Below are positions 1 through 5,562 of a stretch of 9,762 bases of DNA, in pieces. The notes under the pieces were generated by a model. That model was not told the DNA's origin and did not search any database. It worked only from the letters and a program-made list of their open reading frames with translations. Made by a program: the position numbers and the translations under genes. Location of the stretch: NCBI GenBank assembly GCA_022720335.1, contig JAIHVJ010000160.1:1-9762 (forward strand). Reading direction: 5' to 3'. This DNA is from Collinsella sp. Its GTDB lineage: Bacteria > Actinomycetota > Coriobacteriia > Coriobacteriales > Coriobacteriaceae. Each line of letters starts with the position of its first letter. Within the stretch, counting starts at the first letter, position 1.

Positions 1-744
1 GAGCTCTTCATCGTAGAGGGCGACTCGGCAGGCGGTTCGGCCAAGGACGGCCGTCGCCGAGACATTCAGGCGATTCTGCCCCTGCGCGGCAAGATTTTGA
101 ACGTCGAGCGCGTAGGCGACCATCGCGCGTTCTCGAGCGATACCATCCAGTCGCTGATCACCGCGATTGGCTGCGGCGTCACGACGAGCGCCGGCGACGG
201 CGGCGACTTTGACATTACCAAGGCGCGCTACCACAAGATCATCATCATGACCGATGCAGACGTTGACGGTGCGCACATCCGCATCCTGCTGCTGACGTTC
301 TTCTACAAGTACATGCGTCCGCTGATCGATGCCGGCTATGTCTACGTTGCCTGCCCGCCCATCTTTGGCATCAAGGTGCGCAACAAGATTCACTACGTGT
401 ATCCCAACGGCCGCCAGCCCGAAGACGAGATTCTGCGCGACACCATCCAGAGCCTGGGCCTGAACCCCGACGATAACGACGAGGACGGCAAGGCCAAGGA
501 CGGCAAGATCACCAAGAAGCGCAAGGGCTATACCGTCCAGCGCTACAAGGGCCTGGGCGAGATGGACCCCAAGCAGCTTGCCTCGACGACGATGGATCCC
601 AAGACCCGCATCCTGCAGCGCGTGTCGATCGAGGACGCCGTGGTGGCGGACCGCGCCGTGCGCGAGCTGATGGGCTCCGAGGTCGGCTATCGCCGCGAAT
701 ATATTGAAAAGCACGCCCACGACGCAAGATTCCTTGACGCTTAA
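1..744 (+). CDS. gyrB: DNA gyrase subunit B, C-terminal part (5' end outside window)
   Basis: This is the ATPase/TOPRIM subunit of DNA gyrase, the type IIA topoisomerase that introduces negative supercoils as an A2B2 complex with GyrA. The reading frame is open from base 1, so the 5' part of the gene lies outside the window and 247 codons remain. The visible part opens in the TOPRIM domain with EGDSAGGSAK (catalytic Glu at codon 6), followed by QAILPLRGKILNVE. The metal-binding motif DADVDGAHIR follows, with its first Asp at codon 85 (base 253). The tail carries the conserved QRYKGLGEMDP block and ends in a short family-typical C-terminus. There is no proteobacterial-type insertion of about 170 residues. 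It stops 11 bp before gyrA, so the two are almost certainly co-transcribed. The family assignment is secure; a ParE identity is unlikely because the downstream partner has a GyrA box. Confidence 0.97.
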   Translation, partial: ELFIVEGDSAGGSAKDGRRRDIQAILPLRGKILNVERVGDHRAFSSDTIQSLITAIGCGVTTSAGDGGDFDITKARYHKIIIMTDADVDGAHIRILLLTFFYKYMRPLIDAGYVYVACPPIFGIKVRNKIHYVYPNGRQPEDEILRDTIQSLGLNPDDNDEDGKAKDGKITKKRKGYTVQRYKGLGEMDPKQLASTTMDPKTRILQRVSIEDAVVADRAVRELMGSEVGYRREYIEKHAHDARFLDA

Positions 745-758
745 GAGGAGGTAACGTG
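745..758 (+). promoter_or_regulatory. Strong Shine-Dalgarno and GTG start of gyrA
   Basis: GAGGAGGT (745-752) directly follows the gyrB stop codon and sits 3-4 nt before a GTG codon at 756. The closest in-frame ATG codons lie 10 and 18 codons further on and lack a comparable site. This fixes GTG 756 as the gyrA start and makes the long acidic N-terminus part of the protein. Confidence 0.8.
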
Positions 759-3407
759 GCAGACGATATCAACAATAACGAGGGTATGGACGAGGCCGGC
801 GACGCCGGCATGCCCGATGATCTGAAGCGCCTGCTCGCCCGCGCTGAGCAGGGCGAGGACGGCGACCCCGATGCCTACAACCCCGATGCCGACGAGGACG
901 AGGAAGAGGATGACGACGGCGAGCTCGAGGAGAGCTTTGGCGAAGTCGACCGCGGCGCCTCGGCGGGTGAGGACATCAACGGCGGCCAGCTCCAGATTTC
1001 GGAGTTCGGCCGCGAGATGAAGCAGTCGTTCATCGAGTACTCGATGTCGGTCATCACGGCGCGCGCCCTGCCGGACGTGCGCGATGGCTTAAAGCCGGTG
1101 CACCGCCGCATCCTGTACGCCATGAACGAGAGCGGCATCTACCCCAACCGCCCGCACAAGAAGTCGGCTTGGACGGTCGGCGAAGTTATCGGTAAGTATC
1201 ACCCGCACGGTGACTTCGCGGTCTACGAGGCCATGGTCCGCCTGGCGCAGTGGTTCTCCATGCGCACGCCGCTCATCGACGGCCACGGCAACTTCGGTAA
1301 CATCGACGGCGACGGCGCGGCGGCTATGCGTTATACCGAGAGCCGCCTGGCGAAGCCCGCCATGGAGCTCCTGCGCGACCTGCAGAAGGATACCGTCGAC
1401 TGGCAGCCCAACTACGACGAGTCGCTCGCCGAGCCCCAGGCGCTGCCCGCGCGTTTCCCCAACCTGCTGGTCAACGGCAGCCAGGGCATCGCCGTCGGCA
1501 TGGCCACCAACATCGCCCCGCACAACCTCACCGAGGCGATCGAGGCCACCTGCTACCTGATCGACAACCCCGACGCCGAGACCGGCCGCGGCTCCATCAC
1601 CGTGCGCGCCAAGGCACACGTGGAGTCCACCAAGACCGGCCGCAGCCGCCTGGTCTTTACCGAGATTCCCTACATGGTCAACAAGGGAACCCTGCAGGAG
1701 AAGATCGCCCAGCTCGTCAACGACAAGCGCATCGAGGGCATCTCGGACATGCGCGACGAGTCCAACCAGAAGGGCATCCGTCTGGTCATCGAGCTCAAGA
1801 AGGGCGTCATTCCGCAGGTCGTGCTCAACAACCTGTACAAGTACACCTCGCTGCAGACGACCTTTGGCGCCAACAACCTGGCGCTCGTCAACGGCGTGCC
1901 TAAATGCCTGAGCCTGCGCGAGATGCTGCAGCACTACATCGACCACCAGGTCGACGTCGTCACCCGCCGCACCCGCTTCGACCTTAAAAAAGCCCAGGCC
2001 CGCGCACATGTCCTCGAGGGCTACCTGATGGCTCTTGACCATATCGACGAGGTCATCAGCATCATCCGCTCCTCGCAGACCGACTCCGAGGCCAGCAGCC
2101 GCCTGATTGAGCGCTTTGGTTTTACGCCCGAGCAGACCACGGCCATCCTCGAGATGAAGCTGCGCCGTCTGACCGGCCTGGAGCGCGACAAGATCCAGGA
2201 AGAGCTGGACGGCCTGCGCCGCGCTATCGCCTACTACGAGGACCTGCTGGCGCACGAGGAGAAGATCCTGGGCGTCATCAAGGAGGAGATGCGCGAGATC
2301 TCCAAGAAGTTCGGCGATAAGCGCCGTACCGAGATCAGCCAGGTCGAGAAGGACCTGGATGTGGAGGACCTCATCGCCGACGAGGATATGGTCGTGACCA
2401 TCACCCATACCGGCTACGTGAAGCGTATTCCGGTTGCCGCCTATCGCGCCCAGAAGCGCGGCGGCAAGGGCGTGTCGGGCGTCAACCTCAAAGAGGACGA
2501 CGTTATCGACGAGATGTTCATCGCGTCCACGCACGAGTACGTGCTGTTCTTCTCGAGCAAGGGCAAGGTCTACCGCCTGAAGGTGCACGAGCTGCCGGTC
2601 GGCACGCGCCAGGCGCGCGGCACCGCGATCGTCAACCTGCTGCCCTTCGAGGAAGGCGAGAAGATCGCGAGCGTCATCAGCTGCCGCGAGTTCCCTGCCG
2701 ACGAGTACCTGATGTTTGCCACCAAGAGCGGCATGGTCAAGAAGACCGTGATGAGCGCCTACGACCGCAGCCGCCGCGACGGCCTGATCGCCATCAACCT
2801 GAGGGACGACGACGCGCTGCTCGCCGTGCGCCGCGTGCGCGAGGGCGACAAGATCATCATGGCCACCACCGCGGGCAAGGCGATCATGTTCCCCGAGGAC
2901 CAGGTGCGCGCCACCGGTCGCGATACCAGCGGCGTGCGTGGTATCGGCATGAAGGACGGCGTGAGCGTTCTGGGTATGGAAGTCACCAACGGCAACGGCG
3001 ACCTGTTCGTCATCACCGAGCGCGGCTACGGCAAGCGCACGCCGGTTGCGGACTACCCGGAGCAGAACCGCGGTGGCCAGGGCGTCTACACCATCCAGAT
3101 GACCGAGCGCAAGGGCAACCTCGCGGCCATGAAGACGGTGGGCCCACAGCACGAGCTGTTCATCGTTACGGAGGGCGCGACAGTCATTCGCGTCAAGACC
3201 GACGAGATCAGCCAAACCGGCCGCGCCACCCAGGGCGTCAAGATGATGACCGTGGACGACAACGACCGCATCTGCGCTGTAGCCCGCATGACAGCGGCCA
3301 AAGAGAAGCCCGAAGGTGAAGGCACCGAGGCCACAGCCGACACCGAAGAGGCCCCAGTCGACCTAGGCGACGGCAACGACATGCCAGAAGATCTCCTCGA
3401 CGAGTAA
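756..3407 (+). CDS. gyrA: DNA gyrase subunit A
   Basis: This is the breakage-reunion and DNA-wrapping subunit of gyrase (883 aa). The winged-helix catalytic core begins near residue 85 and includes RALPDVRDGLKPVHRRILYAM. The active-site tyrosine is Y193 in AAMRYTESRL, which forms the transient bond to DNA. The C-terminal beta-pinwheel carries the GyrA box QKRGGKG at 566-572; this motif separates gyrase from topoisomerase IV ParC. Two features stand out. First, the quinolone-resistance region reads HGDFAVYE, with Phe154 where E. coli has Ser83 and Glu158 at the Asp87 position. Second, the N-terminus is about 71 residues longer than in E. coli and strongly acidic (run of D/E at about 45-60), and the C-terminal tail after about residue 845 is also acidic. 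The start is GTG 756, chosen for its ribosome binding site. The gene is followed by a terminator. Confidence 0.97.
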   Translation: MADDINNNEGMDEAGDAGMPDDLKRLLARAEQGEDGDPDAYNPDADEDEEEDDDGELEESFGEVDRGASAGEDINGGQLQISEFGREMKQSFIEYSMSVITARALPDVRDGLKPVHRRILYAMNESGIYPNRPHKKSAWTVGEVIGKYHPHGDFAVYEAMVRLAQWFSMRTPLIDGHGNFGNIDGDGAAAMRYTESRLAKPAMELLRDLQKDTVDWQPNYDESLAEPQALPARFPNLLVNGSQGIAVGMATNIAPHNLTEAIEATCYLIDNPDAETGRGSITVRAKAHVESTKTGRSRLVFTEIPYMVNKGTLQEKIAQLVNDKRIEGISDMRDESNQKGIRLVIELKKGVIPQVVLNNLYKYTSLQTTFGANNLALVNGVPKCLSLREMLQHYIDHQVDVVTRRTRFDLKKAQARAHVLEGYLMALDHIDEVISIIRSSQTDSEASSRLIERFGFTPEQTTAILEMKLRRLTGLERDKIQEELDGLRRAIAYYEDLLAHEEKILGVIKEEMREISKKFGDKRRTEISQVEKDLDVEDLIADEDMVVTITHTGYVKRIPVAAYRAQKRGGKGVSGVNLKEDDVIDEMFIASTHEYVLFFSSKGKVYRLKVHELPVGTRQARGTAIVNLLPFEEGEKIASVISCREFPADEYLMFATKSGMVKKTVMSAYDRSRRDGLIAINLRDDDALLAVRRVREGDKIIMATTAGKAIMFPEDQVRATGRDTSGVRGIGMKDGVSVLGMEVTNGNGDLFVITERGYGKRTPVADYPEQNRGGQGVYTIQMTERKGNLAAMKTVGPQHELFIVTEGATVIRVKTDEISQTGRATQGVKMMTVDDNDRICAVARMTAAKEKPEGEGTEATADTEEAPVDLGDGNDMPEDLLDE

Positions 3408-3447
3408 GAGGCCCTGGCTGGTAGAAAATATCAGACCCCATATATCG

Positions 3448-3480
3448 GCGGTCGGCGCACTGCGCGCCGACCGCTTTTTT
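3448..3480 (+). terminator. Rho-independent terminator of gyrB-gyrA
   Basis: An 11-bp perfect GC-rich stem (3448-3458 with 3464-3474) encloses a 5-nt loop and is followed by six T residues at 3475-3480. It lies 40 bp after the gyrA stop. The T-tract is also the outer end of the large inverted repeat that follows. Confidence 0.92.
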
Positions 3481-3660
3481 GAAAACCTTTGAACCTCACG
3501 TCGACCCCGGCTGCCCGGCGGCATGCGAAGTCGATCGCGAGTTCCGCACGAGCCAGAGAGCACTTAATGTGCTCTCTGCGCGAGTCAGGACTGTCCGAGC
3601 AGGCGACTTCACATGCCGCCGGGCAGCCGGGGTCGACACCACCCAAAGTTTTTCAAAAAA
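3475..3660. repeat. Large foldback (inverted repeat) element, non-coding
   Basis: This 186-nt intergenic stretch is nearly palindromic about position 3567. Outer arms: 3475-3491 pairs with 3644-3660, 16 of 17 positions. Main arms: 3500-3533 pairs with 3604-3637, 33 of 34 positions, the one mismatch being C3526 against A3611. Central hairpin: 3555-3563 pairs with 3569-3577, 9 of 9, around a TTAAT loop. Between the main arms and the central hairpin the flanks are unequal in length (21 and 26 nt) and only partly similar. Short open frames exist on both strands, but they encode similar peptides because of the symmetry and have no ribosome binding site, so I do not call a gene. It looks like a dispersed palindromic or MITE-like unit, but that it is dispersed is inference. 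Confidence 0.85.
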
Positions 3661-3664
3661 GTTG

Positions 3665-3694
3665 TTGACGCGCGCGTAACGACTCGTCTAATAT
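3665..3694 (+). promoter_or_regulatory. Promoter of the tRNA cluster
   Basis: A -35 box TTGACG (3665-3670) and a -10 box TAATAT (3689-3694) are separated by 18 bp. Both are close to the sigma-70 consensus and together place the transcription start near 3701, about 8 nt before the first tRNA. The -35 box begins 5 nt after the end of the large foldback element. Confidence 0.85.
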
Positions 3695-3708
3695 ATCCCT
3701 TGCGCGAT

Positions 3709-3785
3709 GGACCTGTAGCTCAGTTGGTTAGAGCGTCCGGCTGATAACCGGGAGGTCACAAGTTCGAATCTTGTCAGGTCCACCA
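3709..3785 (+). tRNA. tRNA-Ile(GAU), copy 1
   Basis: This is a 77-nt tRNA with an encoded CCA end. The acceptor stem GGACCTG (3709-3715) pairs fully with CAGGTCC (3775-3781); the discriminator is A3782. The D-arm is GCTC/GAGC, the anticodon loop CTGATAA gives anticodon GAT, and the T-arm is ACAAG-TTCGAAT-CTTGT. It reads AUC and AUU isoleucine codons. It is identical to copy 2 at 3933-4009 and is the first gene after the promoter. Confidence 0.98.
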
Positions 3786-3796
3786 CTTTCTTTCGC

Positions 3797-3841
3797 AATA
3801 AACACCCCAGCGAGAGCCGAGTCGCCGCTGGGGTGTTTATT
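3797..3841 (+). terminator. Perfect 16-bp hairpin between tRNA-Ile and tRNA-Ala
   Basis: The left arm 3797-3812 is the exact reverse complement of 3826-3841, with a 13-nt loop. The top of the stem is GC-rich (CCCCAGCG) and the base AT-rich. The run after the GC part (TGTTTATT) is a poor, interrupted U-tract, so it may be a leaky terminator, an attenuator or a processing signal. No promoter fits in the 11 bp between it and tRNA-Ala, so the downstream tRNAs probably depend on read-through. The structure is certain; the function is inferred. Confidence 0.6.
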
Positions 3842-3852
3842 ACTCTTTCCGT

Positions 3853-3928
3853 GGGGGTTTAGCTCAGCTGGGAGAGCGCGGGCTTTGCAAGCCTGAGGTC
3901 AGGGGTTCGATCCCCCTAACCTCCACCA
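3853..3928 (+). tRNA. tRNA-Ala(UGC)
   Basis: This is a 76-nt tRNA with encoded CCA. The acceptor GGGGGTT (3853-3859) pairs with AACCTCC (3918-3924) and includes the G3-U70 wobble pair that is the known identity element for alanyl-tRNA synthetase. The anticodon stem CGGGC/GCCTG encloses TTTGCAA, giving anticodon TGC. The T-arm is AGGGG-TTCGATC-CCCCT. It lies 4 nt before the second tRNA-Ile and must be processed from a common transcript. Confidence 0.98.
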
Positions 3929-3932
3929 TGAT

Positions 3933-4009
3933 GGACCTGTAGCTCAGTTGGTTAGAGCGTCCGGCTGATAACCGGGAGGTCACAAGTTCGAATCTTGTCA
4001 GGTCCACCA
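3933..4009 (+). tRNA. tRNA-Ile(GAU), copy 2
   Basis: It is identical over all 77 nt to the tRNA-Ile at 3709-3785. The identity extends 3 nt upstream (3706-3785 against 3930-4009), which suggests recent duplication or gene conversion. It has the same GAT anticodon, encoded CCA and complete cloverleaf. It is the last gene of the tRNA unit, 14 nt before the terminator stem. Confidence 0.98.
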
Positions 4010-4023
4010 TCAAAAACGTGAAG

Positions 4024-4053
4024 AGCCCCGGGGCATTGCCTCGGGGCTTTTTT
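4024..4053 (+). terminator. Terminator of the tRNA cluster
   Basis: The stem 4024-4034 pairs with 4038-4048 (11 bp with one G-U pair) around a very short loop and is followed by a T-run ending at 4053. It lies just after the second tRNA-Ile. Confidence 0.9.
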
Positions 4054-4081
4054 CTTGTGTGTGATAAATCTCATTTTGGTT

Positions 4082-4111
4082 TTGTGTGCTGGGCGAAAGA
4101 TTGGGTAGTAT
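4082..4111 (+). promoter_or_regulatory. Possible promoter of the DUF151-typA gene group
   Basis: A -10-like TAGTAT (4106-4111) is preceded at 18 bp by TTGTGT (4082-4087) in an AT-richer stretch between the tRNA terminator and the first gene. The match is moderate, and the position is right for a 50-nt leader. Confidence 0.45.
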
Positions 4112-4168
4112 AGCTATTCAATGCGGCAGCCCTGCCGCACGTTAACCGCTACGTACCGGAGGTGTTCC

Positions 4169-4669
4169 ATGGTTCGTGTCGACATAGAGACCATCGTCAT
4201 GGCCGCCGGTCCCGTGCCATCGCTTATCGTGCTTCGCGAGCGCAGCGGCAAATCGGATTCGCCCGCGCCGCTGCGTTCCCTTTCCATTCAGACCGGTTCG
4301 TTTGAGGCCGCCGCCATCAGCCGCGGTATCGATAGCGGTCGCGCCGAGCGCCCGATCACCCATGACCTGCTGCTCGACACCGTTGACGCTCTGGGCGCCA
4401 AGCTCGAGCGCATCGAGATCGCGCGCGCCGAGCCGCCGGTGTTCTACGCGACGATTGTCGTGCTGGCCGATGGCGGCGAGCACAAAATCGACGCCCGCCC
4501 CAGCGACGCCATCGCCCTCGCCGTGCGCAGCAATGCCCCCATGTTTGTGGAGGACGACATCATGAATCGCCTGGGTACCGTTTCTACCCACGCCGAGGAA
4601 GTCGACGACGAGCAGGAGTTCGAGAAGTTCGACGAGTTCGTCCACACGCTCTCCCCCGATGATTTCTAA
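4169..4669 (+). CDS. DUF151 / bifunctional nuclease family protein
   Basis: This 166-aa protein belongs to the DUF151 (BFN) family. Some plant and bacterial members have reported nuclease activity, but the role of most bacterial members is unsettled. The start ATG 4169 is preceded by GGAGG at 4158-4162; an upstream in-frame ATG at 4121 lacks this site. The family core spans about residues 40-135: an N-terminal beta part, then RPITHDLLLDTVDALG (61-76), VFYATIVVL (91-99), and the signature IDARPSDAIALAVRSNAPMFV (107-127). The last 30 residues are acidic and probably disordered. It heads a close group of four genes and is followed with no gap or a short gap by a small membrane protein. Family membership is clear; activity and substrate are not known. 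Confidence 0.9.
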   Translation: MVRVDIETIVMAAGPVPSLIVLRERSGKSDSPAPLRSLSIQTGSFEAAAISRGIDSGRAERPITHDLLLDTVDALGAKLERIEIARAEPPVFYATIVVLADGGEHKIDARPSDAIALAVRSNAPMFVEDDIMNRLGTVSTHAEEVDDEQEFEKFDEFVHTLSPDDF

Positions 4670-4702
4670 ATGCGGGGCGGCCAGGTTGCGGAGCGTTCGC
4701 TG

Positions 4703-5059
4703 ATGGCCGGCAGCATGTCGGCCGAGGCGGCTGCCATTGCGCGTGAAGCCCGGATGCGCTCGGAGGCATCCGAGGCGGCTCGCATCGCCTATGTGACGCA
4801 GGCCCGTACGCTTCGCGAGCGCCGCGGCTCCTATATCAAGATGGTTGTCATCTCCGCCCTTGTCGCGGCAATCTGCTCGCGCCTTCGTGGTACAGTTGGT
4901 GCGCTTGGGTTTTCGATCTCCACGGGCTTGGTGATCTGGGGCGTGGTCGATGCGGTGATGCTGACCAGCCAGATCAAGGTGCTCGACAAGCGCGCGGCGG
5001 ACATGATGCGCGCCCGCGACGCTGCCGCCAAGATCGCCGCCGAGGCACAAGAACTGTAA
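4703..5059 (+). CDS. Small membrane protein of unknown function
   Basis: I do not recognise a named family. From ATG 4703 the protein has 118 residues. It starts with an alanine- and arginine-rich amphipathic segment (5-42), has two hydrophobic segments at about 44-58 and 65-86 joined by a short basic turn, and ends in a charged alanine-rich helix (91-118) with coiled-coil character. ATG 4703 is preferred because GGAG (4690-4693) lies 9 nt upstream. An alternative ATG at 4670 directly abuts the preceding stop (TAAATG) and would add 11 residues, implying translational coupling. The gene sits 30 bp before the next one, in the same direction. A two-helix membrane hairpin protein is the best description; no function can be assigned. 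Confidence 0.7.
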   Translation: MAGSMSAEAAAIAREARMRSEASEAARIAYVTQARTLRERRGSYIKMVVISALVAAICSRLRGTVGALGFSISTGLVIWGVVDAVMLTSQIKVLDKRAADMMRARDAAAKIAAEAQEL

Positions 5060-5089
5060 CGACGCCGGACTCGATGGGAAGGTCTAAAG

Positions 5090-5539
5090 ATGGCACAGGA
5101 TATGCAGGACGCCGGTAACGTCTCCGCCGAGCTCGACGCCATGGTGTGCGATCTGATTGGCGCCTTCTTGGATGACCTGGCCGCGGGCGAGAACCCGGGC
5201 GTGGTCGTGGCGATTGAGGACGCTGCCTCCAACCGCTATCTGGCAGCGCTCGACGAGGACGGCGAAGAGGCATGCCTCGAGGCCGCAACCAACTTTATCT
5301 CCGAGCATAAGATGGGCCTTAAGGACGAGGGGCTGGGCCGTATCGTTCGCTATGCCATCGGCTATACCGGCTGCGTCGAAATTGACGGCGGCTATCACGA
5401 TGCCCTGCTCGTAAGCTTCTTCGAAACCACGCTCGAGAGCGGTTTTTCGGCATACGTGCTGTATGAGGGCATGGGCGCCGGCGATGGTTTTATGTGGAGC
5501 GACCCTGAACCTGCAGGTGAGGAAACCCCTCTTATCTAA
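5090..5539 (+). CDS. Acidic protein of unknown function
   Basis: This 149-aa protein has no recognised domain. The start ATG 5090 follows GGAAGG (5077-5082) at a normal distance. It is acidic, lacks a signal peptide or membrane segment, and so is probably cytoplasmic. Helical character is likely at residues 10-32 (VSAELDAMVCDLIGAFLDDL) and 55-75, with alternating hydrophobic, beta-like segments at about 37-52 and 95-112 and a glycine-rich end. It lies 30 bp after the small membrane protein and 23 bp before the truncated typA frame. The position suggests co-transcription, but no function is assigned. Confidence 0.75.
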   Translation: MAQDMQDAGNVSAELDAMVCDLIGAFLDDLAAGENPGVVVAIEDAASNRYLAALDEDGEEACLEAATNFISEHKMGLKDEGLGRIVRYAIGYTGCVEIDGGYHDALLVSFFETTLESGFSAYVLYEGMGAGDGFMWSDPEPAGEETPLI

Positions 5540-5562
5540 AATCGCTAAAATAAAAGACGACG

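Noticed and set aside
1089..3215. Long open frame on the minus strand opposite gyrA (about 708 codons)
   Set aside because: It is an antisense shadow produced by GC-rich codon use in gyrA. Its translation is low-complexity (V, A, H, D, L rich) with no recognised motif.
1..3407. Topoisomerase IV (parE/parC) instead of gyrase
   Set aside because: The A subunit has an intact GyrA box QKRGGKG in its C-terminal domain, which marks gyrase.
3431..3679. Small open frames on both strands in the gyrA-tRNA interval
   Set aside because: They arise from the large inverted repeat, give similar peptides on both strands, overlap the gyrA terminator and lack ribosome binding sites.
3797..4053. CRISPR-like spaced repeats
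   Set aside because: The two repeats are complete tRNA-Ile genes and the palindromes are single hairpins. No short regularly spaced repeats are present.
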